From contig JAAVXQ010000023.1 in assembly GCA_022790685.1 (NCBI GenBank), positions 1 through 10,115 of the forward strand: a stretch of 10,115 nt of DNA, written 5' to 3'. Positions 1-6,175 of the stretch are shown in pieces. Position numbers and translations under genes: made by a program. The DNA comes from Clostridia bacterium (GTDB taxonomy: Bacteria; Bacillota; Clostridia; TANB77; CAG-508). The notes beneath the pieces were generated by a model that saw nothing but the letters and a program-made list of their open reading frames with translations, made no database searches and was not told the origin of the DNA. Within the stretch, counting starts at the first letter, position 1; every line of letters starts with the position of its first letter.

Positions 1-57
1 CCTTAGTGCCGAAGATACTTACGAGTTACCTTGTTGGGAAAATAGGAAGTCGCCAGT
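1..57 (+). rRNA. rrf: 5S ribosomal RNA, 3' part (5' end outside the window)
   Basis: The first 57 bases align with the 3' half of bacterial 5S rRNA. I recognise the TTAGTGCCGAAGATACTT stretch, the small hairpin ACGAG-TTAC-CTTGT, the GGGAAAATAGGAAG segment (compare the GAGAGTAGGAC region of Bacillus subtilis 5S), and the closing strand GTCGCCAG, which would pair with the missing 5' end. The 3' end is placed near base 57 by analogy and may be off by a few bases. A terminator follows, so 5S is probably the last gene of an rRNA operon that enters from the left. Confidence 0.9.
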
Positions 58-70
58 TTTTTTATTTTTT

Positions 71-123
71 AAAAAGCAAAAATTAGTGATATTTTGTATA
101 TTATTAATTTTTGCTTTTTCTTT
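71..123 (+). terminator. Intrinsic terminator of the rRNA operon
   Basis: A perfect 15-base inverted repeat (71-85 with 105-119, arm AAAAAGCAAAAATTA) encloses a 19-base loop and runs into a T-rich tract (TTTTTCTTTTT). It follows the 5S gene by about 14 bases. The stem is almost all A/T, but its length and the U-rich tail make termination likely. Confidence 0.8.
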
Positions 124-163
124 TTATATTATATATTAATAGTATAGTTATATATGTGTCTAC

Positions 164-193
164 TTTACAAAACACTGATAATTATGATATAAT
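164..193 (+). promoter_or_regulatory. SigA-type promoter for the 80-residue gene
   Basis: A -35 element TTTACA (164-169) is followed after 18 bases by a perfect -10 TATAAT (188-193). TG sits at 185-186, giving an extended -10 (TGATATAAT). Transcription should start about 7 bases downstream, leaving a leader of roughly 30 bases before the ATG at 232. Confidence 0.7.
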
Positions 194-231
194 ATAGATA
201 TATAAAATATATCAAAAGCGAGGTAAAGGCT

Positions 232-474
232 ATGAAAAGGAATGACAATGAAACTCGGAGTAAAGTAATAATTGATGGACAGAGTGCCCATATTGAATCA
301 ACCGTAAGGGTGGTAAATGGGATTGAAAAAAAAGTATTTATTGACGAATCTGTCCCATACACAGGAAAACCACATAAAAGTGGAATTCAGGGAAACATTC
401 CAAGCCCGGTTGTAGCTGTATATGATGAAAATCCGAAATGTGAGCCTAAGTATTATAATATCACTATAGGGTAA
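232..474 (+). CDS. Hypothetical protein, 80 residues, single-gene transcription unit
   Basis: I do not recognise this protein family. It is small, hydrophilic and charged, with no signal peptide, no membrane segment and a single cysteine near residue 70. The middle part (about residues 12-40) alternates polar and hydrophobic residues as beta strands would; the C-terminal third is rich in Pro, Gly and Tyr. The gene looks real because it has a GAGGT ribosome binding site at 220-224, eight bases before the ATG, its own extended -10 promoter upstream, and a strong terminator about 45 bases after the stop. By my hand count its GC content is about 36%, against roughly 23-30% in two lines sampled from the next gene, and it uses codons such as CCG and CGG that are rare nearby. 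That hints at a different history, such as horizontal transfer, but the gene is too short to be sure. Confidence 0.65.
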   Translation: MKRNDNETRSKVIIDGQSAHIESTVRVVNGIEKKVFIDESVPYTGKPHKSGIQGNIPSPVVAVYDENPKCEPKYYNITIG

Positions 475-518
475 ACTCAATACAATTGCCTGACTAATTA
501 TTGCTAAGTTATACTATG

Positions 519-565
519 AGTGAAGAAGGATCTGCTGGTTGTAAAGCGGGTCCTCTCGCTTTTTT
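519..565 (+). terminator. Strong intrinsic terminator after the 80-residue gene
   Basis: AGGATCTGCT (527-536) pairs with AGCGGGTCCT (545-554) over 10 base pairs, two of them G-U, around an 8-base loop. A lower stem of AGTGA (519-523) with TCGCT (556-560), one G-U included, extends it. The tail is TTTTTT (560-565). It is the most GC-rich hairpin in the window and separates the small gene from the next unit. Confidence 0.85.
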
Positions 566-631
566 ATAAGATATTATAAAGTATAAATATACAAAGAGTA
601 ATTGATGTAATGTATTAAAATTTAATAAAAG

Positions 632-664
632 TTTATATAACTATTGAAAAAAAAATGATATAAT
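632..664 (+). promoter_or_regulatory. Probable extended -10 promoter for the J-like protein and flavin reductase genes
   Basis: TGATATAAT at 656-664 is a perfect extended -10. No good -35 lies at the standard distance: TATAAC (636-641) has a 17-base spacer and TTTATA (632-637) a 21-base one. The TTGAAA at 644-649 is only 9 bases away and cannot serve this -10. Extended -10 promoters can work with a weak -35, so I keep the call, with reduced confidence. A second TATAAT is at 674-679, also without a partner. Confidence 0.5.
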
Positions 665-723
665 AATAAAATGTATAATATATATTTGTGACTTAAATTA
701 AAGATATTTATAAGGAGCAAAAG

Positions 724-2235
724 ATGAGTAAATCTAAAGAAGAATATAATATTAGTGAAGAAGAAATTTTAGAAGCAGTTCAAGAGTTAAGACCTACATA
801 TTATGATATCGTTGGAATACCATATAATGTTAGGGAACAAAAACCTGCTCTAGAATTTGATTTAAAAGAATATATAGAAAAAGTAGATGAACTAAATAGA
901 AAAATGATTGATTATCCAAGTGAAAGTGCAAATATAGCAAATCAAATAGGAGTTTTGAATATGCTTATAGCTGTAATAGGACGTACACTTGATGACTTTG
1001 ATAAAAAAGGTAATTACAATAGATTATTTATAGATTTTTGTCTTTATAAAATAGCCTTAGCTAGTCATCAAAAAACTGGGATAAGAAAAAAAGGTACTAC
1101 TGCTGATGAAAAAGAAATTAATAGAGTGGTTGGAGAATGTGAAGAAAAAATTCGAATATTAAAGATATTGTCAACTCCTGAAAAAAAAGCTGCTTATGAT
1201 GCAGAACTACTTAAAAAGGCTACTGAAAGAGTAGAAGAAAAACGTGAAGAAGCAAGGCTTATGCGTCTAGATGAAAGAAACAGAGGAATTGAGAGAAGAA
1301 GACTTCGTAGAGCAGCAATTACAAAAGGCCTTATTTATGAAAGATATAAACAATCTATTGATGAGGATAAAGGTGTAAAAACTGATATAGGACAAGATCA
1401 ATCTATTGATAAGTCAGATTATAGATGGGGATTTAAATTATATCCAGAAAGAAGAAAAATACTTAGTATGAGCCTAGAATATCAAGATTCAGAACTTGAT
1501 CAGAAATTAGAAGTATATGGATATGGAGCCTTTTCATATAAACATCTTTTTAGAGAACAACAAGCAAAAATGGAAAATTCAATAGGTGAGATTATAGGAA
1601 TTCATAAAACTGATATATATGGAAACACAAAAGTCGATTTTTTAATTGCTCAAACTATGCAATTAGGTCATTGGGATTTAATGTCAAGAGATGAGATTAA
1701 AACTAGAGCAGAAAGAGGAGAAGAAATACTAATTCTACGAGAAGAAGCAGATTTTATGAGAGAAGAAAAAAGAAGACAAAGACAGCTTAAAATGGAAGAA
1801 AGTAGACCAGAGGTAGAAAAACTTTTAATAAAACTAAAAGAAAAAGTAGTTCCTAAAAAGCCAAGACCAAAGCATATAAGAAGTGATGGAGGCATAATAG
1901 AAAATGTTTTTGTATACGAAAGACAACCAGCAAAAATTTCGAGAGAGCAAGCTGACTTACTAGGTTATATTTTGTATTCTGATACTATGATAGAAAAAGC
2001 AAAAAGAGAACGTTTTGGCTATATAGGAGACATAAGACAAACTGATTTATGGTTTGATCCAGAAATAATTGCTGCTTGTAGATATGCAAGTAAAAAGCCA
2101 GGATTTTTTATAGATCAATTTGGGAAAGCTGTGAAGATTGGAAATATAAGTACAGCCTTTAAAATAACAAAAGAAATATCAGAATTAAGAGAAAGAGTAC
2201 AAAGTGCAAGAAAATTTCCAAGCCTTGATGATTAA
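724..2235 (+). CDS. Hypothetical protein with a split, HPD-less J-domain-like region, 503 residues
   Basis: I do not recognise a named family. Residues 25-33 (TYYDIVGIP) resemble helix I of a DnaJ J-domain (YYeiLGv), and residues 147-162 (ILSTPEKKAAYDAELL) resemble its end (LSDPEKRAAYD). Between them lie about 115 residues instead of the usual 45 or so, and there is no HPD tripeptide, so activation of DnaK is not expected. Residues 163-200 and 325-375 are very rich in Glu, Lys and Arg and look like long helices or coiled coils. The C-terminal part (about 390-480) is more hydrophobic and may fold as a separate domain. There is no signal peptide or membrane segment, so a cytoplasmic place is likely. 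The ATG follows an AAGGAG site (713-718 region). The flavin reductase gene begins 11 bases after the stop, with its ribosome binding site overlapping the stop codon, so the two are probably one operon. The function is unknown. Confidence 0.85.
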   Translation: MSKSKEEYNISEEEILEAVQELRPTYYDIVGIPYNVREQKPALEFDLKEYIEKVDELNRKMIDYPSESANIANQIGVLNMLIAVIGRTLDDFDKKGNYNRLFIDFCLYKIALASHQKTGIRKKGTTADEKEINRVVGECEEKIRILKILSTPEKKAAYDAELLKKATERVEEKREEARLMRLDERNRGIERRRLRRAAITKGLIYERYKQSIDEDKGVKTDIGQDQSIDKSDYRWGFKLYPERRKILSMSLEYQDSELDQKLEVYGYGAFSYKHLFREQQAKMENSIGEIIGIHKTDIYGNTKVDFLIAQTMQLGHWDLMSRDEIKTRAERGEEILILREEADFMREEKRRQRQLKMEESRPEVEKLLIKLKEKVVPKKPRPKHIRSDGGIIENVFVYERQPAKISREQADLLGYILYSDTMIEKAKRERFGYIGDIRQTDLWFDPEIIAACRYASKKPGFFIDQFGKAVKIGNISTAFKITKEISELRERVQSARKFPSLDD

Positions 2236-2246
2236 AGGAGAAAAAA

Positions 2247-2834
2247 ATGAGTAAGAAAGTATCGTGGAAACCTGGAACTTTTATATATCCAATACCTGCT
2301 GTATTAGTTTCAACAGGCGATATGAAAAAATCAAATATACTTACTGTTGCATGGACAGGAATTATAAATACTAATCCTGCTATTGTATATATATCAGTTA
2401 GACCAGAAAGATATTCATATAATCTGATAAAAGAAAATAAAGAGTTTGTAATAAATTTAACTACAGAGAAATTAGCTTATACAACTGATTGGTGTGGTGT
2501 AAAGAGCGGAAAAGATGTTGATAAATTCAAAGAAATGAAACTTACAAAACAAAAGGCAAATTTTGTAAAAGCTCCAATGATAGAAGAAAGTCCAGTTTCA
2601 ATAGAATGTGAAGTAATAGAAGAGAAAAATTTTGGAAGTCATACTACTTTTTTTGCTAAGGTTCTTGCAATTAACGCAAGTGAGGATTTTATAGATGAAA
2701 AGGGTGCTTTTGATATAAGCAAATGTAATTTAATTGCGTATGCTAATGGAGGATATTATTCATTAGGAAAAAAAATAGGAAAGTTTGGATTTTCAGTACA
2801 AAAAAAGAAGAAAAAAAATTTAAATAATAAATGA
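2247..2834 (+). CDS. Flavin reductase family protein (FMN-binding split barrel), 195 residues
   Basis: The protein has the pattern of the flavin reductase-like/flavoredoxin family, whose members bind FMN in a split beta-barrel and often act as dimers in NAD(P)H-flavin or electron transfer reactions. Visible marks are the P-x-P-A-V-L-V-S-T-G start (residues 15-24), the segment NILTVAWTGIINTNPAIVYI (30-49) followed by S-V-R-P-E-R-Y-S-Y (50-58) and F-V-I-N-L (67-71), GSHTTFFAKV (130-139), and the C-terminal YYSLGKKIGKFGFS (170-183). The length fits the family, apart from a lysine-rich tail (186-190) coded by an A-rich tract. The substrate and electron donor cannot be read from the sequence. The start is fixed by AAAGGAG (2234-2240), which overlaps the stop of the upstream gene. 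No convincing terminator follows; only a weak all-A/T inverted repeat lies at 2836-2875. Confidence 0.9.
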   Translation: MSKKVSWKPGTFIYPIPAVLVSTGDMKKSNILTVAWTGIINTNPAIVYISVRPERYSYNLIKENKEFVINLTTEKLAYTTDWCGVKSGKDVDKFKEMKLTKQKANFVKAPMIEESPVSIECEVIEEKNFGSHTTFFAKVLAINASEDFIDEKGAFDISKCNLIAYANGGYYSLGKKIGKFGFSVQKKKKKNLNNK

Positions 2835-2911
2835 TAATTTTAATTAAAAAATTTATGTAATTATGATTTAAAATTTTAATAAAACTAAAATAAAAAAATG
2901 TTTAGAAAATA

Positions 2912-2940
2912 TTGACATATACGTAATTTTGTGGTAAAGT
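2912..2940 (+). promoter_or_regulatory. Strong extended -10 promoter of the rpmG-secE-nusG-rplKA operon
   Basis: A perfect -35 TTGACA (2912-2917) is followed after 17 bases by TAAAGT (2935-2940), with TG at 2932-2933 giving an extended -10. The start of transcription should lie near 2947, leaving a leader of about 100 bases before rpmG. I see no strong hairpin in that leader. Confidence 0.75.
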
Positions 2941-3044
2941 ATATAAGCATGTATTGTAAAAGTACATACAATCACATCGTTAAAGTAAAATTATAAAAAT
3001 TAAAATTAAGCTTCATTTAAAAGTAAAACGGAGGTGTAGTTAGA

Positions 3045-3209
3045 ATGGCGGCAAAAGGACCAAGAGAAAATATCACTATGGAATGTACAGAATGTAAGAG
3101 AAGAAATTACATGACATCAAAAAATAAAAGAAATAACACAGAAAGATTAGAAGTTATAAAATATTGTAAATTCTGCAAAAAACGTACAACTCATAAAGAA
3201 ACAAAATAG
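3045..3209 (+). CDS. rpmG: 50S ribosomal protein L33
   Basis: This gene codes for 54 residues, the normal length of L33, a small protein of the large ribosomal subunit near the E site. It carries two CxxC pairs (C14-T-E-C17 and C41-K-F-C44), which form the zinc ribbon of the zinc-binding (C+) type of L33. In several bacteria a second, cysteine-free L33 replaces it when zinc is scarce; no such paralogue is in this window. The ATG follows GGAGGTG (3030-3036) by 8 bases. It is the first gene of the operon, with secE starting 23 bases after the stop. An rpmG-secE-nusG order is common in Firmicutes. Confidence 0.95.
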   Translation: MAAKGPRENITMECTECKRRNYMTSKNKRNNTERLEVIKYCKFCKKRTTHKETK

Positions 3210-3232
3210 TTAATCCTTTAAGGAGGGTAAAA

Positions 3233-3631
3233 ATGGCTAAAGAAGCAAAAAAAACAAATAATGTAAAAAAAGAAAAAAAAGGAAATTTCTTAAAAGAATT
3301 TAAGGCAGAATTAAAAAGAGTTAGTTGGCCTACATTTAAACAATTAGTTAATAATACTACAGCTGTTATTGCTATTGTATTACTAACAGCAGTTATAGTT
3401 TTTGTTCTTGATGTAATCTTTGAGAACTTAAATAATTATGGTGTAGGAAAATTAAAAGCCCTAGTTACATCTAGTCAATCTTCAAATGAAGTAGGAGATA
3501 ATACAAATATAAATGATGTTTCTAATGAAGCTGATGAAACATCAAATACTGTAAATAACGAAGTATCTAATGAAGTTAATCTTACTAATGAAGTTGAAAC
3601 AGCTACAGATGCTAATACTGTAACAGAGTAA
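3233..3631 (+). CDS. secE: Preprotein translocase subunit SecE with a long Asn/Glu-rich tail
   Basis: SecE is the small membrane subunit that clamps SecY in the SecYEG protein-export channel. The core is at residues 19-72: an amphipathic helix with F-L-K-E-F-K-A-E-L-K-R-V-S-W-P-T, where the KxVxWP signature is clear, and then one membrane segment (about 43-64) ending in V-L-D-V-I-F. Gram-positive SecE is usually about 60-75 residues; this one is 132. The extra C-terminal part (79-132) is acidic and rich in Asn, Ser, Thr and Glu, with five copies of x-N-E-V/A (84-87, 97-100, 108-111, 112-115, 118-121). With the usual topology this tail would lie outside the membrane. The start is set by AGGAGGG (3221-3227). 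The 74 bases before nusG hold no clear site. Confidence 0.95.
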   Translation: MAKEAKKTNNVKKEKKGNFLKEFKAELKRVSWPTFKQLVNNTTAVIAIVLLTAVIVFVLDVIFENLNNYGVGKLKALVTSSQSSNEVGDNTNINDVSNEADETSNTVNNEVSNEVNLTNEVETATDANTVTE

Positions 3632-3705
3632 TCAGCTAGCCTTAATACTTACAAATGAATATGCTTTAAGTAAAGAGAAGAAATAAAATTTAAGGAGGCT
3701 AAAAA

Positions 3706-4242
3706 ATGTCTCAAGAAGAGAACAAAAAAGAGCCAAGATGGTATGTAGTTCATACTTATTCTGGATATGAAAATAAAGTAAAAACAGATTTAGAAAAAAC
3801 TATAAAAAACAGAGAACTTGAAGATTTCTTCTTTAATATAGTAGTTCCGATGGAGGAACAAGTTGAAATAAAAGATGGAAAAAGAAAAACAAATTTAAAA
3901 AAAGTTTTTCCAGGATATGTTTTAGTAAAAATGATAGTAACAGAAGAATCATGGTATATAGTTAGAAACACAAGAGGTGTTACTGGATTTGTTGGTTCTG
4001 GAACAGACCCTATACCACTTACTGATAGTGAAATAAGAAATATGGGATTTGACGAAGTTCCTGTAAATATTGACTACAGTGTAGATGATAATGTACAAGT
4101 AGTTAATGGCCCTTTAGAAGGATTTGTAGGAACAGTTCAAGAAATAAATAAAGAAAAACAAAAAGTTAAAGTTTTAGTTTCTATGTTTGGTAGAGAAACA
4201 CCGGTAGAACTAGAATTTTCACAAGTTCAAAAAGTAAATTAA
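3706..4242 (+). CDS. nusG: Transcription termination/antitermination protein NusG
   Basis: NusG binds the clamp of RNA polymerase and affects pausing, termination and coupling to the ribosome. At 178 residues it has normal length. The N-terminal NGN domain is seen in RWYVVHTYSGYENKV (11-25), the P-G-Y-V-L-V-K motif (69-75) and R-N-T-R-G-V-T-G-F-V-G (87-97). The C-terminal KOW domain starts near D127 with DDNVQVVNGPLEGFVGTV (127-144) and ends with V-E-L-E-F-S-Q-V (167-174). No large insertion between the two domains is present. AAGGAGG (3692-3698) precedes the ATG. The ribosome binding site of rplK overlaps the nusG stop, so translation of the two is probably coupled. Confidence 0.98.
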   Translation: MSQEENKKEPRWYVVHTYSGYENKVKTDLEKTIKNRELEDFFFNIVVPMEEQVEIKDGKRKTNLKKVFPGYVLVKMIVTEESWYIVRNTRGVTGFVGSGTDPIPLTDSEIRNMGFDEVPVNIDYSVDDNVQVVNGPLEGFVGTVQEINKEKQKVKVLVSMFGRETPVELEFSQVQKVN

Positions 4243-4260
4243 AGGAGGTGCTAATATAAA

Positions 4261-4689
4261 ATGGCAGAGAAAGAAGTTGTAAATGTTATTAAATTACAAA
4301 TAGAGGCTGGAAAAGCAACACCAGCTCCACCAGTAGGACCAGCATTAGGATCAAGTGGTGTTAATATCATGCAATTCGTTAAAGAATTCAATGATAGAAC
4401 TGCTAACCAACCAGGTATGACAATACCAGTTGTAATTTCAGTATATAAAGATAAATCATTCACATTTATTACAAAAGTTCCACCTGTTGCAGTTCTTATT
4501 AAAAAAGCAATTAAACTTCAAAAAGGTTCAGGAAAACCTAATAAAGAAAAAGTTGCAAAAATAACAAAAGAACAAGTAAAAGCAATAGCAGAACAAAAAA
4601 TGGAAGATTTAAACGCAGCATCAGTTGAAGCTGCAATGTCTATGGTTGCAGGTACAGCTAGATCAATGGGTGTAGTTGTAGTTGACTAA
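4261..4689 (+). CDS. rplK: 50S ribosomal protein L11
   Basis: L11 forms the base of the GTPase-associated centre of the large subunit, where it binds 23S rRNA together with L10 and is needed for the stringent response. The 142-residue product is full length. Its N-terminal domain has the proline-rich PAPPVGPALGSSGVNIMQF (21-39), and the C-terminal RNA-binding domain ends in the family signature around M-A-G-T-A-R-S-M-G (positions 128-137 region). AAAGGAGGTG (4241-4250) overlaps the stop codon of nusG and sits 10 bases before the ATG. The gap to rplA is 55 bases and contains a possible stem-loop. Confidence 0.98.
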   Translation: MAEKEVVNVIKLQIEAGKATPAPPVGPALGSSGVNIMQFVKEFNDRTANQPGMTIPVVISVYKDKSFTFITKVPPVAVLIKKAIKLQKGSGKPNKEKVAKITKEQVKAIAEQKMEDLNAASVEAAMSMVAGTARSMGVVVVD

Positions 4690-4700
4690 TAAAAAATAAA

Positions 4701-4739
4701 TTGGGAGAATTAAAAAAAATTCGTTTGCACCAAAGGAGG
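4701..4739 (+). promoter_or_regulatory. Possible stem-loop before rplA, touching its ribosome binding site
   Basis: TTGG (4701-4704) can pair with CCAA (4730-4733), and GAATT (4707-4711) with AATTC (4718-4722), leaving an uneven internal loop with the longer strand GTTTGCA on the 3' side. The CCAA arm runs into the AAAGGAGG site (4732-4739) of rplA. L1 represses translation of the L11 operon in Escherichia coli, so a control site here is conceivable. The pairing is short and I claim no match to a known L1 motif. Confidence 0.2.
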
Positions 4740-4744
4740 AAAAA

Positions 4745-5428
4745 ATGAAAAAAGGAAAAAGATATGTAGAAGCTGCTAAATTAGTTGATTCTACAAAAGT
4801 TTATGAAGCTAAAGATGCTTTAGAAATTATTGAAAAAATGCCAAAACCAAAATTCGATGAAACAGTTGAATTACATGTTAAATTAGGTGTTGATTCAAAA
4901 CATGCTGACCAACAAGTTAGAGGTACAGTAGTATTACCACATGGAACAGGTAAATCATTAAGAGTACTTGTATTTGCAAAAGGAGATAAAGCTAAAGAAG
5001 CTGAAGCTGCTGGTGCAGACTATGTTGGAGCAGAAGAATTAGTTCCAAAAATTGAAAAAGAAAATTGGTTTGAATATGATGTTATAGTTGCAACACCAGA
5101 TATGATGGGTGTTATTGGAAGATTAGGTAAAGTATTAGGACCTAAAGGTTTAATGCCAAACCCTAAATCAGGAACTGTAACAATGGATGTTACAAAAGCT
5201 GTATCTGAAATTAAATCAGGTAAAGTTGAGTACAGATTAGATAAAACAAACATTATACATTTAGGTATAGGAAAAGTATCATTTGGAGCAGAAAAATTAG
5301 TAGATAACTATCAAACAATTATAGATGCGATAATTAAAGCTAAACCAGCTGCTTCTAAAGGACAATATATCAAAAGTGTAGCCTTAACTACAACAATGGG
5401 ACCAAGCTTATATATAAATCAAAAATAG
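4745..5428 (+). CDS. rplA: 50S ribosomal protein L1
   Basis: L1 builds the mobile L1 stalk that helps release deacylated tRNA from the E site, and in studied bacteria it represses its own mRNA. The 227-residue length is typical. Visible signatures are the H-V-K-L-G-V-D strand (44-50), LPHGTGK (64-70), LGKVLGPKGLMPNPKSGTVT (127-146) and the C-terminal T-N-I-I-H-L-G-I-G-K-V-S-F (168-180). The ATG follows AAAGGAGG (4732-4739) by 5 bases. Nine bases after the stop, the L10 leader begins; it separates this part of the operon from rplJ-rplL and allows separate control. Confidence 0.98.
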   Translation: MKKGKRYVEAAKLVDSTKVYEAKDALEIIEKMPKPKFDETVELHVKLGVDSKHADQQVRGTVVLPHGTGKSLRVLVFAKGDKAKEAEAAGADYVGAEELVPKIEKENWFEYDVIVATPDMMGVIGRLGKVLGPKGLMPNPKSGTVTMDVTKAVSEIKSGKVEYRLDKTNIIHLGIGKVSFGAEKLVDNYQTIIDAIIKAKPAASKGQYIKSVALTTTMGPSLYINQK

Positions 5429-5437
5429 AAAAATATA

Positions 5438-5545
5438 GCCTAAGAAAGTAGGTACAAAAGTAAATCCTACCGAGGTAAATATATAAAAGAGCGGAAATAA
5501 ACTCTTTATTTACCTTGAAATTTTAGGCAAATAAAGAGTTTTTAA
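5438..5545 (+). promoter_or_regulatory. Ribosomal protein L10 leader with transcription attenuator
   Basis: This non-coding stretch matches the known Firmicutes L10 leader, to which L10 (with L7/L12) binds to repress its own genes. The core hairpin is GTAGG (5448-5452) with CCTAC (5466-5470), followed by CGAGGTAAAT. Two long-range pairings form the antiterminated state: GCCTAA (5438-5443) with TTAGGC (5523-5528), and AGGTAAAT (5473-5480) with ATTTACCT (5508-5515). Both use bases that the terminator (5499-5541) also needs, so the two folds exclude each other. Expected logic: free L10 favours the terminator and lowers rplJ-rplL transcription. Confidence 0.9.
5499..5545 (+). terminator. Attenuator terminator of the L10 leader
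   Basis: A perfect 13-base inverted repeat (5499-5511 with 5529-5541) is followed by TTTT. CCT (5513-5515) and AGG (5525-5527) extend the stem into the loop. It is conditional, because its 5' arm is also the partner of the antiterminator strand at 5473-5480. Confidence 0.85.
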
Positions 5546-5594
5546 TTTTTAAATTAAATAAAAAAATATAAAATAAGTGGAGGTGAAATTTAAG

Positions 5595-6098
5595 TTGGCT
5601 AGTGAAAAAATATTAAAACAAAAAGAAGAAGAAGTTAAAAAATTAGCTGAGAAAATGAAAGATGCTAGTTTAGTACTTTTAGTAGACTACAGAGGAATAA
5701 ATGTAGCTGATGTAACTTCTTTAAGAAAATCTGTAAGAGAAACTAAAGCAGAATATGCTGTTATAAAAAATAATATAACAAGAAGAGCATTAGAAGCTTG
5801 TGGTATTACAGAATTAGATAATGTATTAGAAGGACCTACAGCAGTTATAATAGCACAAGAGGAATATTTACCAGCATTAAAAGCAATCTACAAATTTGCT
5901 AAAGAAAATGATTTTTATAAAATCAAAGGTGGAGTTCTAGAAGGAAAGGTATCATCTACAGAAGAGTTAAATGCTCTTGCAGTATTACCATCAAGAGAAG
6001 AACTTATTGCAAAACTTGCTGGATGCTTACTTGCAAATGTTTCAAAACTTGCTGCTACACTTGACGCAGTTAGAGTAAAAAAAGAATCAGAACAATAA
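5595..6098 (+). CDS. rplJ: 50S ribosomal protein L10
   Basis: L10 is the base of the ribosomal stalk: its N-terminal domain binds 23S rRNA next to L11 and its C-terminal helix carries L7/L12 dimers. I choose the TTG at 5595, which gives 167 residues beginning M-A-S-E-K-I-L-K-Q-K, the usual L10 start. The GTG at 5577 is in frame but lies at the edge of the ribosome binding site GGAGGTG (5579-5585), so it cannot be the start. Marks of the family are L-V-D-Y-R-G-I (29-35), V-I-K-N-N-I-T-R-R-A-L (57-67) and the E-G-P-T-A-V-I segment (79-85). The C-terminal helix (about 134-160) is the expected stalk-binding part. The gene is controlled by the leader just upstream. The gap to rplL (77 bases) holds a small inverted repeat, AGTGAT (6111-6116) with ATCACT (6137-6142), without a U-tract. 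Confidence 0.97.
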   Translation: MASEKILKQKEEEVKKLAEKMKDASLVLLVDYRGINVADVTSLRKSVRETKAEYAVIKNNITRRALEACGITELDNVLEGPTAVIIAQEEYLPALKAIYKFAKENDFYKIKGGVLEGKVSSTEELNALAVLPSREELIAKLAGCLLANVSKLAATLDAVRVKKESEQ

Positions 6099-6175
6099 TA
6101 TCAAATTAATAGTGATGCAAACACTTAAAAAGCAAAATCACTTAAAAAATAAATAAAAATAGGAGGAAAAATAAA

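Noticed and set aside
644..649. TTGAAA as the -35 of the J-like gene promoter
   Set aside because: It is only 9 bases from the -10 at 659-664 and 24 from the one at 674-679, outside any workable spacing.
2806..2834. Lysine-rich end of the flavin reductase as a sign of a frameshift
   Set aside because: The A-rich tract could hide an indel, but the conserved family end (around residue 183) is already complete before it, so no coding part seems to be missing.
2836..2875. A/T-only inverted repeat after the flavin reductase gene as a terminator
   Set aside because: AATTTTAA (2836-2843) and TTAAAATT (2868-2875) give only eight A-T pairs with a long loop, and no U-tract follows.
3210..3232. tRNA gene between rpmG and secE
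   Set aside because: Some bacteria carry tRNA-Trp here, but the gap is only 23 bases and holds just the ribosome binding site of secE.
3646..3672. Small inverted repeat between secE and nusG
   Set aside because: TACTTA with TAAGTA is six A/T-rich pairs and has no tail or link to a known site; it is expected by chance here.
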